DNA from: Fidelibacterota bacterium
GTDB taxonomy: Bacteria; Fidelibacterota; Marinisomatia; Marinisomatales; UBA1611
DNA length: 64,000 nucleotides
Direction: 5' to 3'
NCBI GenBank assembly: GCA_016784605.1
Contig: JADHUI010000001.1
Span: forward strand, 151,248 to 215,247
Of this stretch, positions 8,124-16,892 are shown piece by piece; the stretch's first letter is position 1, and every line of letters starts with the position of its first letter. The translations under genes and the position numbers were made by a program. The notes under the pieces were generated by a model. The model was not told the DNA's origin and ran no database searches. It worked only from the letters and a program-made list of their open reading frames with translations.

Positions 8124-8870
8124 ATGATAAAACTTGTTTTATTACGCCATGGCGAAAGTCAATGGAATTTAGAAAATCGATTCACAGGTTGGACGGATGT
8201 TGACCTTACAGGAAAAGGAATATCTGAAGCACGTTCTGCTGGAAAAGTATTTAAAGATGAAGGATTTGAATTTGATAAAATTCATACTTCCGTGTTAAAA
8301 AGGGCCAATCGAACGATGGAACTATGTTTGGAAGAAATGGGCGGTACAGATATTCCAATCCAATATGACTGGCGTTTAAATGAAAGACATTATGGCGCTC
8401 TTCAAGGATTAAATAAGGCAGAAACAGCCAAGAAATATGGGGATAAACAAGTACTCATTTGGAGAAGAAGTTATGATACGCCTCCGCCTTCTTTAGAACA
8501 AGATGATGACCGCCACCCGAAGTATGATAAAAAATATCAGCAACTTAACCCAGACGATCTGCCCGCAGCCGAATGTTTGAAAGATACGGTTGATCGATTC
8601 TTACCTTATTGGTTTGAATCCATTAAGCCTGATATTGAATCTGGAAAAAATGTTTTAATTGTTGCCCATGGAAATTCGTTGCGCGCATTAGTAAAATATT
8701 TAGACACTATATCAGATGAAGATATTCTAGGTCTAAATATACCAACAGGCGCTCCGTTAGTGTATGAACTCAATGATGATTTAACCCCAATTAAACATTA
8801 TTATTTAGGAGATCAAGAAGCGATTCAAGCTTCAATTCAGGCGGTAGCCAATCAAGGGAAAAAAAGTTAA
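8124..8870 (+). CDS. gpmA: 2,3-bisphosphoglycerate-dependent phosphoglycerate mutase
   Basis: The start is set at 8124 so that the protein opens [15 protein letters not shown], as GpmA does; a longer frame from 8064 adds 20 unrelated residues. The product is 248 residues, against about 250 in E. coli. The phosphohistidine is in [21 protein letters not shown], the [12 protein letters not shown] block with its catalytic Glu (~residue 86), [10 protein letters not shown] and the second His in [15 protein letters not shown] (~residue 182) follow. It interconverts 3- and 2-phosphoglycerate in glycolysis and gluconeogenesis. Its stop and the stop of the convergent permease gene share the same TTAA. 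Confidence 0.96.
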   Translation: MIKLVLLRHGESQWNLENRFTGWTDVDLTGKGISEARSAGKVFKDEGFEFDKIHTSVLKRANRTMELCLEEMGGTDIPIQYDWRLNERHYGALQGLNKAETAKKYGDKQVLIWRRSYDTPPPSLEQDDDRHPKYDKKYQQLNPDDLPAAECLKDTVDRFLPYWFESIKPDIESGKNVLIVAHGNSLRALVKYLDTISDEDILGLNIPTGAPLVYELNDDLTPIKHYYLGDQEAIQASIQAVANQGKKS

Positions 8871-9667
8871 TGATTTCTCAATAATGATTTTCTTAATTGA
8901 GCCTTATCTGTAAAAAACTGTTTATACGTGAATAATAAAACTAAAATATCCGTTATGGCTACAGTGGTAATCCACATGTACATAATCATAATTTGATATC
9001 GCACAGCAATCATAGGATCTATACCGGAAAGGATTTGCCCTGTCATCACTCCGGGGAGTTGGACCAACCCCACCATCATTAATCCATTTATATTGGGAAG
9101 CAATGCTGAGCGAATAGATGTTTTAAAGGCATCATCGATTGCATGCCTCGGCGAAGCGCCCAAAGAAAGGTACATTTCTATTTCATTTTCGCGGTGTTTC
9201 AGCTCTCCGATAAAACGATTAATGGCTAATGTAGATGAATTTAATGCATTCCCAATAATCATACCGGCAATCGGAATCATGGCATACGGGTAATACCAAG
9301 GTTCTATATTCAAAATCACCTTTAGAATTATGCCTAAAACAAGGATGACAGCTACCGAGATAGAGCCAGTCATAATCCAAAATAGATGAGGAATTTTAAA
9401 TTCTTTTTGTCGTCGCGTTCCTTCAAATCCGGCGATTAATATCATTAAGGCAATAAGCGATACCATAAAGACCCAACTTTGTTGTTGGAAAAACCAGGTT
9501 AATACATATCCCATAAAACCTAGCTGAATAAAGGTTCGAATCGTGCCAATGATTAAAGAATTTTCCAATCCAATTTTTAACCATTTTATAAGACCAATAC
9601 TAATCCCAATTAATACAAGAGATACAAGAACATCTGTCCATGTAATGATATAAAAAGATTGAGTCAT
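8867..9667 (-). CDS. fetB: FetB-like ABC transporter permease (UPF0014)
   Basis: 266 residues with about seven hydrophobic spans. The family-typical [19 protein letters not shown] (~residues 135-153) and the cytoplasmic coupling motif [21 protein letters not shown] (~160-180) are visible, as is [12 protein letters not shown] (~205). The family is the membrane half of the E. coli FetAB (YbbLM) exporter, reported to export iron and ease oxidative stress; the substrate here is inferred from homology only. The start overlaps the stop of the ATPase gene by 4 bp (ATGA), so the two are translationally coupled. Confidence 0.85.
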   Translation of the reverse strand: MTQSFYIITWTDVLVSLVLIGISIGLIKWLKIGLENSLIIGTIRTFIQLGFMGYVLTWFFQQQSWVFMVSLIALMILIAGFEGTRRQKEFKIPHLFWIMTGSISVAVILVLGIILKVILNIEPWYYPYAMIPIAGMIIGNALNSSTLAINRFIGELKHRENEIEMYLSLGASPRHAIDDAFKTSIRSALLPNINGLMMVGLVQLPGVMTGQILSGIDPMIAVRYQIMIMYMWITTVAITDILVLLFTYKQFFTDKAQLRKSLLRNH

Positions 9668-10326
9668 ACTTCGGTTAATTCCCCGTGAGTCATTTTTAGA
9701 AATCGTTCCCCATATTGATGAACGCGCATTTCATCATGTGAAATCATGATAGTCGTTAAATGATATTCTTTTGTTAATGATTGAATTAAATCAAGAATAC
9801 GATCAGCTTGATTTGCGTCAAGATTTGCAGTAGGCTCATCTAATAACAATACAGATGGTTGATTGATTAGCACCCTCGCAAAAGTGATTCGTTGTTGCTC
9901 ACCACCAGATAAATCTATCGCATCTTGATCTAAAGATAATGAATCGAGTCCAACTTTTTCTAAAATGGATGTTAAATAAGTACGGTCTAATTGATTTTGT
10001 GTTTTATGCCATTTTTCGCTTAAAGTAAGATTATCTTTAATCGTTCCACTTATAATAACAGGCGTTTGAAAAACCATTCCAACTTTCTTTCTGAGCTTTC
10101 GAAAATCATAATTCTCTAAAGATTGATTTAAATATTGAATTGTTCCTGATGTTGGGGAATGCAAACCATTTAACAATCGAATAAAAGTTGTTTTTCCAGA
10201 ACCGGATGGACCTGTAATACATGTAATTACATTTGGGTAAATATCGAGGGAAATAGATTTCAATATTTCCTTTTCCTTAACGGAATAAGAAACATTTACT
10301 AAAGAAAAGATAGGCGCTTTATTCAC
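9664..10326 (-). CDS. fetA: FetA-like ABC transporter ATP-binding protein
   Basis: 220 residues, the usual size for a stand-alone ABC ATPase. Walker A is GPSGSGKTT (~residue 38), the Q-loop is MVFQTPVI (~84), the signature is LSGGEQQR (~138), Walker B is VLLLDEPT (~158), and the switch His is ISHDEM (~194). The GxxFQTPVI Q-loop and the UPF0014 partner directly downstream fit FetA. It lies 21 bp after the S1/P1 nuclease gene on the same strand and may be co-transcribed with it. Confidence 0.88.
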   Translation of the reverse strand: MNKAPIFSLVNVSYSVKEKEILKSISLDIYPNVITCITGPSGSGKTTFIRLLNGLHSPTSGTIQYLNQSLENYDFRKLRKKVGMVFQTPVIISGTIKDNLTLSEKWHKTQNQLDRTYLTSILEKVGLDSLSLDQDAIDLSGGEQQRITFARVLINQPSVLLLDEPTANLDANQADRILDLIQSLTKEYHLTTIMISHDEMRVHQYGERFLKMTHGELTEV

Positions 10327-10347
10327 GCCAAGAAATTACAAATGAAC

Positions 10348-11100
10348 TTAATAAATAGAATTAAGAATAGCGGCAAGTCTTAAACCGCCGTTACGCAGTC
10401 TGCTTTCTAATAAATCTTTATTTTGATAGAAATATTTCCACTTCAAATTTCCATCTTCAATAATATATGTTTGGTTTCTAAATGTTGCTGATTCTAAAAT
10501 GAAATCCATCAAATTTGCTGACATAGCTTTTTGCTTTTCATTCTCGGGAAATCCTAGCATTAAATAGTTGGCATATTCTGTATAACTTAATTTTTGATGA
10601 TCAATTAAATGTGTATCCCAAATGCGATGCAAATTTGTTGACTCGGAAAACCATTTTACTTTTACATCATTTCCGCCACGATCTTTACCGTTTCCCACAT
10701 GAAGTGGCTGGTGTAAATCGCCTACAATATGAACTAAGAATTTTAATGCGATTTCTTTTTCACTTTGAGATGAATGGTCGTCTTTTAACGTAGATATGAA
10801 GTCGTTTATTTTTTCATAAGCAACGCCTTCATGTTTTCCGGGTTCAAACGTTTCTCCATCAGGAATCGTCATAAAATGCCAATTCCAAGCATGTTTCCAA
10901 TTGGGGTCCGATTTAATTTCATCGGACCAATTACCAATTCTAGATAAATCGGAATGGCCTAATATTTTAGCAATAGTCTGTTTAGCAGAATTGGATAGGT
11001 GTTGATTAGCGATTTCTCCCACAATGCGATGTCCGGTTTTCCCCCAACCAAACATAATGGATGTTAATATAACAGCAGAAAGTAATAGTCGAAATTTCAT
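10348..11100 (-). CDS. secreted S1/P1-type zinc nuclease
   Basis: 250 residues. The signal peptide ends SIMFG, so the mature protein starts WGKTGHRIVG. S1/P1 nucleases need that N-terminal Trp and nearby His as zinc ligands. Further ligands are visible in RIGNWSDEI (~residue 56), WHFMTIPDG, VHIVGDLHQPLHVGNG (~128-143), GGNDVKV and HRIWDTHLI (~160). The family cleaves single-stranded DNA and RNA to 5'-nucleotides and removes 3'-phosphates. No T9SS domain is present, so it is probably periplasmic or released. The gene abuts the phosphodiesterase gene (adjacent bases), suggesting one mRNA for nucleic-acid breakdown. Confidence 0.92.
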   Translation of the reverse strand: MKFRLLLSAVILTSIMFGWGKTGHRIVGEIANQHLSNSAKQTIAKILGHSDLSRIGNWSDEIKSDPNWKHAWNWHFMTIPDGETFEPGKHEGVAYEKINDFISTLKDDHSSQSEKEIALKFLVHIVGDLHQPLHVGNGKDRGGNDVKVKWFSESTNLHRIWDTHLIDHQKLSYTEYANYLMLGFPENEKQKAMSANLMDFILESATFRNQTYIIEDGNLKWKYFYQNKDLLESRLRNGGLRLAAILNSIY

Positions 11101-12324
11101 TTAATCATTATCTCCATTTTTTAAAATATGTTTAATACTATCTAGATTCCCATCAATATCTGAGTAAGGTGTAATGCCTAAAATATGAGCAACAAGAGGA
11201 TTAACATGTATATTTTCAAACCCAGGGGAATTATACCCATCCTTGAAAGCTGGACCATCGGCCACAAACAAAGCTTGCATACTTCTTAATTCATTGTCGT
11301 ATCCATGGGTTCCACCCGAATGGCTATTTGGATCAGCCGATCGCCCACTCATACCCAAAATTGACCATCCTTCATCAGCAACTAATAAAACATCTTTAAT
11401 CCGATAATGGTTTTTAAAATGATAGCGATCAGGAATATCTTTTTTTAAATAAGCCGAAAGATGTGGTATCTTTTTTAATTTTTTCACCAACCGCCTCATT
11501 CTGAATTTATTTTTTCCATATAAAAGAGAAAATGGACCATCGCCTTCCATGGTTATATCTTTCATATTCACATATTTTTCAAGATTAATCGTTCGATCGG
11601 GGCTGATGGGTGTCATGCCATGATCCGCTACGGCTATGATATTTAAATTAGGATAAATATCCAATTGAGACATTGCATCTATGATGCGCCCCATTAAAAT
11701 ATCCATTGAATCAACCATCGCGGCGGTTTTGGGGCTTTTCGGCCCAAAGCGATGGCCGGTATTATCTGGTTCGTGAAAATATAACATGACTAAATGCGGA
11801 CGGGATTCTTCAGGTAAGCTAAACCAACTGGCAACAGAATCAATTCGAGAATGGAAAGGGAAATGGTGATCATACTTTTTCCAAATACTTGAATAAATCC
11901 CTCCAATGGGCGCTTCAGATCCTACCCAATAATAAGACGCAGTTTTTACACCTTGTTTTTCAGCTGTGACCCAGATGGGTTCACCTCCATAAAATCGACT
12001 ATCTTCTACTTTCGACCGATCGCTCAAAGTATATTGTTCATCTAAAACAGAATCATAAAAATGATTACCAACCAATCCATGATTTTCAATATACATTCCC
12101 GTTGCAAGGCTATAATGATTTGGAAACGTTTTTGAAACAAAGACAGGCTTCATCCCATCAGCTTTAACACCATGGCTAGATAACCTATCGAAATTAGGCG
12201 TATCATACCAATCGATATAGTCGGCCCTAAACCCATCAAAAGAAATCATTAATACATATGGGGCCTTTTCTATGTTTTGTGAGAATAAGAGTGAAAATAT
12301 AAAAATGAAAAAAAGTTTATTCAT
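11101..12324 (-). CDS. secreted nucleotide pyrophosphatase/phosphodiesterase (alkaline phosphatase superfamily)
   Basis: 407 residues with a leader ending SLLFS, then Gln. The NPP fold is clear: first metal site in LMISFDGFRADYI (~residue 26), nucleophile Thr in VSKTFPNHYSLATGMY (~residue 63), metal ligands in HEPDNTGHRFGP (~185), VADHGMTPIS (~230) and GTHGYDNE (~335). The family hydrolyses nucleotide polyphosphates or phosphodiesters to nucleoside monophosphates. Together with the nuclease it would turn external nucleic acids into phosphate and nucleosides. Its start overlaps the stop of the upstream gene by 4 bp. Confidence 0.9.
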   Translation of the reverse strand: MNKLFFIFIFSLLFSQNIEKAPYVLMISFDGFRADYIDWYDTPNFDRLSSHGVKADGMKPVFVSKTFPNHYSLATGMYIENHGLVGNHFYDSVLDEQYTLSDRSKVEDSRFYGGEPIWVTAEKQGVKTASYYWVGSEAPIGGIYSSIWKKYDHHFPFHSRIDSVASWFSLPEESRPHLVMLYFHEPDNTGHRFGPKSPKTAAMVDSMDILMGRIIDAMSQLDIYPNLNIIAVADHGMTPISPDRTINLEKYVNMKDITMEGDGPFSLLYGKNKFRMRRLVKKLKKIPHLSAYLKKDIPDRYHFKNHYRIKDVLLVADEGWSILGMSGRSADPNSHSGGTHGYDNELRSMQALFVADGPAFKDGYNSPGFENIHVNPLVAHILGITPYSDIDGNLDSIKHILKNGDND

Positions 12325-13298
12325 TTTGATTTATAAGATATAAACCTAAGTAACGAACCGGGGAATTTATCTGTTACAATTAAAAATCCTTTCTTATCGA
12401 GCCGAACAAGCCCCTCCCAATTTCTAGAATTATCTTCTAGTAATTGAATTTGAAGCGGTTTTTGGTTTGTTAGATGTATAGCGCCATTTTGTATTTGAAA
12501 TTCCACTAACCTTTCAACAGCCTTGGAAGATTGATGTGTTTCCCCTTTTCCATATTTTGCTGAAATAAGATCCTCAGCAGGATTTAATCGATCAATATCG
12601 CCCGGCCATAAATAGTTAATAGCCCAAAATTTATTCTGATGGTCTATTTTAGTCACGTCTGTTATTCGATATTCTATATTAGGAAAGTCAATTCTCGCTG
12701 AATGATTATCATTCAAAGATACAATATGTTGCCAAGCTGATTTACGTAAATTTTTCCCATTAGCCTCATAAAAAAGAATGACAGAATTTTCATGAATAAG
12801 CGCACTTTCATAAGTCATATTTTTAACTTGAGTCGGCACAGGCAATTCTAATAAGTCTTCATCATTAATAATGGCTTTTAGTGTTTTAGGGTTTATTTTA
12901 CCCCACGCTATATAACCATGCATTTTACCATCGCTTTTAGCTTCAAGGGTGACAACAAATTGATCACCGAAGAAAGCAATAGACTCAAAACCCTCAAATC
13001 CGGGTATCGTTTTAGAATAATCTGGCGTAATGAATGATATTTGATTCGGCGTAATTGGATTTGGATTATTTGAATTTATGGATTGGTAAATATCATCTTT
13101 TGATATGACAAAAAGAAAACCACCAAGATTTTCAGGAAGAAGAAACAGATTGTTTCCGTACCAGTCCATTCCGGAAATTTCCTGTTGACGATCCGTGATT
13201 AAACCTTTAAGCGGAATCTCTTTTACAGCAATTTCATCAGAGAAGAGAAAGCAAGAAAGTAGCATAAAGATGGTAAGATTGCTTTTTATATTATTCAT
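12321..13298 (-). CDS. secreted beta-propeller-like protein, possibly phytase-like
   Basis: 325 residues with a leader ending CFLFS, then Asp. The sequence repeats strand-turn-strand units typical of a propeller: ISGMDWYGNNLFLLPEN near the start, FEGFESIAFFGDQFVVTLEA in the middle, and NWEGLVRLDKKGFLIVTDK near the end. This style matches the 'esterase-like activity of phytase' or SdiA-regulated families, but no catalytic residues can be assigned. Being in one run with a nuclease and a phosphodiesterase makes a role in organic-phosphate use plausible; that is inference. Confidence 0.65.
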   Translation of the reverse strand: MNNIKSNLTIFMLLSCFLFSDEIAVKEIPLKGLITDRQQEISGMDWYGNNLFLLPENLGGFLFVISKDDIYQSINSNNPNPITPNQISFITPDYSKTIPGFEGFESIAFFGDQFVVTLEAKSDGKMHGYIAWGKINPKTLKAIINDEDLLELPVPTQVKNMTYESALIHENSVILFYEANGKNLRKSAWQHIVSLNDNHSARIDFPNIEYRITDVTKIDHQNKFWAINYLWPGDIDRLNPAEDLISAKYGKGETHQSSKAVERLVEFQIQNGAIHLTNQKPLQIQLLEDNSRNWEGLVRLDKKGFLIVTDKFPGSLLRFISYKSK

Positions 13299-13335
13299 AG
13301 TATTGGAATTTAATTTGATTGGATGGAGAATATAT

Positions 13336-13635
13336 TTATGTGTTAGACAATTTTTTCAATAATTCAAATGAGTACAACCCGGTTTTATGTCCATCAGCCC
13401 AATAAGGACGTAAAGCATAATACCCAACAGGCTCTAACTTTCGAACAATATAACTATTATCTGTTTTCAATTGTTCTGGTCCAATATACAAATTACCAAG
13501 AGCATCTTTTTCTCCAGCGCAATTGGCGCAAGGGCAATTATCTCTCAACTGTTTTAAGTCAATCATGGAATCAGAATTATCACTCCAGTTTAAGAGGAGT
13601 AAATCGTTTACTATTTCAAAGTTTTTAATATTCAT
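13336..13635 (-). CDS. DUF971 (gamma-butyrobetaine hydroxylase N-terminal-like) protein
   Basis: 99 residues consisting of one domain. The CxxC pair in NCPCANCAGE (~residue 33), the upstream Arg/Asp (LKQLRDNCP) and the late YALRPYWADGHKTGLYSFELL are the family signature. In eukaryotic hydroxylases this domain binds zinc. Stand-alone bacterial copies are often found near Fe-S or Mrp-type genes; their role is not settled. It lies between two secreted-protein genes on the same strand with 11-37 bp gaps, so it is probably co-transcribed without an obvious functional link. Confidence 0.88.
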   Translation of the reverse strand: MNIKNFEIVNDLLLLNWSDNSDSMIDLKQLRDNCPCANCAGEKDALGNLYIGPEQLKTDNSYIVRKLEPVGYYALRPYWADGHKTGLYSFELLKKLSNT

Positions 13636-13646
13636 TTGGATTAATA

Positions 13647-14567
13647 TTATTTAATTAGATAAAGTTTTTGGGAGAGTCTTTTCCCGTTAAAATAAAGAAC
13701 GGCAAAATAAATTCCACTAGAATATTCAGACGCATCCCACTGTATTGTATGCGATCCAACACTCATTTGTTTTTGAATCAATGTTTCTATATGGTCACCT
13801 TTAATATTGTAAATATTTAATAAAACCCTTTCTGAAGTTGGAATAACAAACCGAAGCGTTGTAGTTGGGTTGAATGGATTCGGGTAAGGACGACCTAATG
13901 AAAACTTATCAGGAGTCATTACGCCTAAGGCGTTAATGTTCAGTGAAGAAAATGCAGTTTTATTAACAGAAAAAAAGCCATTTGAAATATTGATTTGCTG
14001 CAATGGCCATGTCACTTCGCCCTTAAGAAATGTTCCATAGAAAGATCCTGCGAAAGATGAATCTGTGGTGGACTCAATCTCGAGAGCGCCATCAATAGAT
14101 ACGAAAACATCATCCAACAATCCTTGGATGATTAATGTTAGCGCGGAATCAGTGGATGTGGAATCGGCATTTGTAGATGAGTCAGGAAAAAAACTTGAAA
14201 ATTGATTTAAAAAACTGGAATCAATCCCCGGCACATATAACATTAAAAAATCGATATTTTCTAAATCAGTCTGAGCAATAGTCCAAGTACGAGGATGAAC
14301 AGCTGTTGTTGTATCTTGCATAAGAGCCATGAATAAATCAAAAGTGTCAGGCGCCGTTTGATCTAAAGCTGAAACGACAACCCAAATAGAATCAAGATTT
14401 GTGCCTGTTAAAGCGCCGCCAGATGGAAGTGTGTCAAATATAACTGATTCGAATGTACCCTCATGCACACCGGAATAGTCAAACCCAACGGGTCCTATAT
14501 ATGAATTTTGGCCATTTATATTAGACAGAGTAAAGAAAATAGCAATTAAGGGAATGAGTCGAGACAT
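13647..14567 (-). CDS. secreted protein with C-terminal T9SS sorting domain
   Basis: 306 residues. The leader ends SNING, then Gln. The body (~20-215) is rich in Asp/Thr/Ser and short strands with no recognised domain. The last ~85 residues are a type A sorting domain: RPYPNPFNPTTTLRFVIP (~residue 228), LLNIYNIKGDHIETL, WDASEYSSGIYFAVLY and the end SQKLYLIK. It is expected to be exported through the SprA system encoded 10 kb away. It comes first in the run that ends with fetB, after the beta-barrel protein gene (34-bp gap). Confidence 0.78.
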   Translation of the reverse strand: MSRLIPLIAIFFTLSNINGQNSYIGPVGFDYSGVHEGTFESVIFDTLPSGGALTGTNLDSIWVVVSALDQTAPDTFDLFMALMQDTTTAVHPRTWTIAQTDLENIDFLMLYVPGIDSSFLNQFSSFFPDSSTNADSTSTDSALTLIIQGLLDDVFVSIDGALEIESTTDSSFAGSFYGTFLKGEVTWPLQQINISNGFFSVNKTAFSSLNINALGVMTPDKFSLGRPYPNPFNPTTTLRFVIPTSERVLLNIYNIKGDHIETLIQKQMSVGSHTIQWDASEYSSGIYFAVLYFNGKRLSQKLYLIK

Positions 14568-14601
14568 TTTTATTTAACGCGCCTCAAAAAGAAAAGAAAA
14601 A

Positions 14602-15513
14602 CTAGTTACGTTTTCCACGTTTCATAATCAAGGATGCAGAAAGCCCAATCGTTCCAAACCCAGTTTTCAAAGATGGAAATACGGGATCGCTTTGAGGAAT
14701 AACGTGAAATTCACCGAACAATCGAACTTTAATAGGGTAATTCGATACCCAATAATCAATATTCCCACCAAAAATCATACCTCCCCCGCCACTATAATCA
14801 CCATCAATTCCCATTAACATCGTCAAACCTTGAATAGTCTCAATATGCATATTTTCAGGGAGGAAAAACAAAACTGGTGTGAAATCAATATTGAGAACAC
14901 CTCCAATAGAAAGCGCCTGAAAGGATGGAATTTGGCCATCTTGAAAACCTATTGTAACTATTCTTCCCCCGGGGCTGAGGTCAACCGGTCCTATTTCGTA
15001 GTAGGGCCAATTCATACTGATACCCAAGTTTGGAATGGATGCTGGTTTTCCATATTCTCCAGTATTTCCAAGTTTTTTTAACATTGTTGGCCTAACATAA
15101 ACGGGCAATCCCGTGATTAATGCTAAAGAATAATAATCTGAATTAGTTAGGGTTAGTTCAGATTCATCAAAATATTCATCTCCGTCAAGCGATACTTCAT
15201 CGGTATAATTAATTTCAGGTTCGTATCCATCTTCTACGAGCGCTTGGGTCTTTGTAAGAAATTTGCCATTTCTATAAAGTTGTTCTACGCGTCCATCCAG
15301 AACCATAATAAACCCATTATCTAAAACAAGTGCTTTGATTTCATCTATGCCAATTTCATAAGTTGTAGTAAGGCTTTGTGGGATGATCAGCGCATGGGTA
15401 CGCTCCACTGTCGTGATTTCACCCTCAAAGGTAAATCCCGAATAAAGCGATATTTTCCCCTGAAGTCCAAAAGCAAGTTGGCTAAAAAGGATAAAGATGA
15501 ATAGTTTCTTCAT
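14602..15513 (-). CDS. predicted outer-membrane barrel protein with N-terminal small-barrel repeat
   Basis: 303 residues from the ATG at 15513, which opens a good signal peptide (MKKLFIFILFSQLAFG). The frame runs 60 codons further upstream into the tRNA gene, which cannot be right. Residues ~20-80 look like a small Sm-like or SH3-like fold seen in many FCB secreted proteins (KISLYSGFTFEGEI...YEIGIDEIKALVL). The C-terminal half has amphipathic beta strands with Gly/aromatic ends (LGISMNWPYYEIG, KVRLFGEFHVI, FGTIGLSASLIM). I recognise no named family. There is no T9SS sorting domain. Confidence 0.65.
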   Translation of the reverse strand: MKKLFIFILFSQLAFGLQGKISLYSGFTFEGEITTVERTHALIIPQSLTTTYEIGIDEIKALVLDNGFIMVLDGRVEQLYRNGKFLTKTQALVEDGYEPEINYTDEVSLDGDEYFDESELTLTNSDYYSLALITGLPVYVRPTMLKKLGNTGEYGKPASIPNLGISMNWPYYEIGPVDLSPGGRIVTIGFQDGQIPSFQALSIGGVLNIDFTPVLFFLPENMHIETIQGLTMLMGIDGDYSGGGGMIFGGNIDYWVSNYPIKVRLFGEFHVIPQSDPVFPSLKTGFGTIGLSASLIMKRGKRN

Positions 15514-15632
15514 GGTTACATAAATTGAATGCGAGAAGATACAATAAATAAATAAAAAGCAAAATACGTTCATGAAAAAAGACAATATCAAATATTTTCT
15601 ATAAAAACATGAATATTCACGGTTCAGCCAAT

Positions 15633-15661
15633 AAAAAAGCCTCAATAAATTGAAGCTTTTT
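15633..15661 (-). terminator. terminator of the tRNA(CAU) gene
   Basis: On the minus strand, GCTTCAA pairs with TTGAGGC (7 bp, one G-U) around a TTTA-type loop, followed by six T. It begins two bases past the tRNA 3' end, so it ends the tRNA transcript before the barrel-protein gene. Confidence 0.75.
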
Positions 15662-15662
15662 G

Positions 15663-15736
15663 TGGGCCCACAGGGACTCGAACCCCGAACCAACAGATTA
15701 TGAGTCTGCTGCTCTAACCAATTGAGCTATGGGCCC
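15663..15736 (-). tRNA. tRNA with CAU anticodon, elongator Met or Ile2 (lysidine)
   Basis: A complete 74-nt cloverleaf: acceptor GGGCCCA/TGGGCCC plus discriminator A, D-arm GCTC/GAGC, anticodon arm GCAGA-CTCATAA-TCTGT, T-arm CGGGG-TTCGAGT-CCCTG. No CCA is encoded. The CAT anticodon alone leaves two options. The acceptor has C4-G69 and C5-G68 pairs, which E. coli TilS uses to recognise tRNA-Ile2, and the G-A-CTCATAA-T-C core resembles Ile2 tRNAs, so Ile2 is slightly favoured. It is not initiator-like, since position 1 pairs normally and the three G-C pairs of the initiator stem are missing. Confidence 0.92.
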
Positions 15737-15866
15737 AGAAACGGGGAGAAAGTTAGCTGAATATCTGTGGAGTTCCAATGGGGATATGTTAGGAAAAATG
15801 AAGAATATCTGAAATCTTCGTCTTAACTTTTTCTCTTTCATAACAACAAAAAGCAAAATTTAGATT

Positions 15867-16892
15867 ATGATTATACAAGGAAAAAATTACCGATCCATTT
15901 GGATGGAAGGAAATACCATCCACACAATTGAACAAAATAAACTTCCGGAAGAATTTGAAATTATTACGATTGATACTTTGGAAGATGTTGCAAAGTCCAT
16001 TTCAACTATGATAATTCGAGGTGCTCCCGCTATTGGCGCAATGGGTGTATTTGGCCTAGCGCAAGCTATTCAAAAAATGGATGTTCCCAATGAGCAATCA
16101 ATCCAAAAGATTCGTGATTTTCTTTTCGAAACACGTCCCACTGCCTACGATCTTCAGCACGGACTGGACTATGTGGTAAAAGATACGTTATCAGAATCCG
16201 ATCCCAACATTATGAAAAAAGTAGCAATGGATTCAGCCCAATCTTATGTTGATGCATCCGCAGAAGCATGCCGTAAAATTGGAGAATTTGGCGATGCACT
16301 AATAAAAGATGGAGATAAATTATTGACTCATTGCAATGCAGGTGCTCTTGCAACTGTAGATTATGGTACCGCCTTAGCTCCTATGCGAATTGCTCACGAA
16401 AACGGAAAAAAGATTTTTATTTTTGTAGACGAAACACGTCCGCGACTCCAAGGAGCGAAACTCACAGCTTTTGAATTGCACGAAGAAGGAATCCCCCATG
16501 CGGTTATTGTCGATAATGCAGCCGGGTTTTATATGGCTAGCGGAGAAGTGGATATGGTTATTACAGGAACGGACCGTGTTGCTGCAAATGGAGATGTGGC
16601 TAACAAAATTGGCACATATGAAAAAGCGGTAGTTGCGCGCGAAAATGGAATCCCCGTTTATATTGCAGCTCCTATTTCGACGATTGATTTCACCTGCCCA
16701 ACGGGGAAGGATATTCCCATTGAAGAAAGAGATGAAAATGAAGTATTAGACGTTAATGGATTGAGAGTTGCATCTCGGGGAAGTTCTGCATTAAACCCCG
16801 CGTTTGATGTAACACCTGCAAAATACATTACAGGAATTATTACAGAACAAGGGATTTTTAATCCTGGTGAATTGGATAAAATAAAACGTTAA
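15867..16892 (+). CDS. mtnA: S-methyl-5-thioribose-1-phosphate isomerase
   Basis: 341 residues, typical for MtnA. Family blocks are clear: MIIRGAPAIGAMGVFG (~residue 50), TARPT-like ETRPTAYDLQHGL (~90), LTHCNAGALATVDYGTALAP with the catalytic Cys (~155), VDETRPRLQGAKLTAFEL (~190), VITGTDRVAANGDVANKIGTY with the catalytic Asp (~233) and the late IEERDENEV. It converts methylthioribose-1-P to methylthioribulose-1-P, and can use 5-deoxyribose-1-P in several organisms. It is convergent with the aldolase-dehydrogenase gene and shares its stop-codon TTAA. No riboswitch-like structure is apparent in the 130 bp upstream. Confidence 0.95.
   Translation: MIIQGKNYRSIWMEGNTIHTIEQNKLPEEFEIITIDTLEDVAKSISTMIIRGAPAIGAMGVFGLAQAIQKMDVPNEQSIQKIRDFLFETRPTAYDLQHGLDYVVKDTLSESDPNIMKKVAMDSAQSYVDASAEACRKIGEFGDALIKDGDKLLTHCNAGALATVDYGTALAPMRIAHENGKKIFIFVDETRPRLQGAKLTAFELHEEGIPHAVIVDNAAGFYMASGEVDMVITGTDRVAANGDVANKIGTYEKAVVARENGIPVYIAAPISTIDFTCPTGKDIPIEERDENEVLDVNGLRVASRGSSALNPAFDVTPAKYITGIITEQGIFNPGELDKIKR

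Noticed and set aside
15514..15693. 60-codon N-terminal extension of the barrel-protein gene
   Set aside because: It would read through the tRNA(CAU) gene and its terminator; the ATG at 15513 opens a good signal peptide.
15737..15866. Possible SAM-type riboswitch before mtnA
   Set aside because: No conserved junctions or paired helices are apparent, and no terminator-like stem precedes the start.
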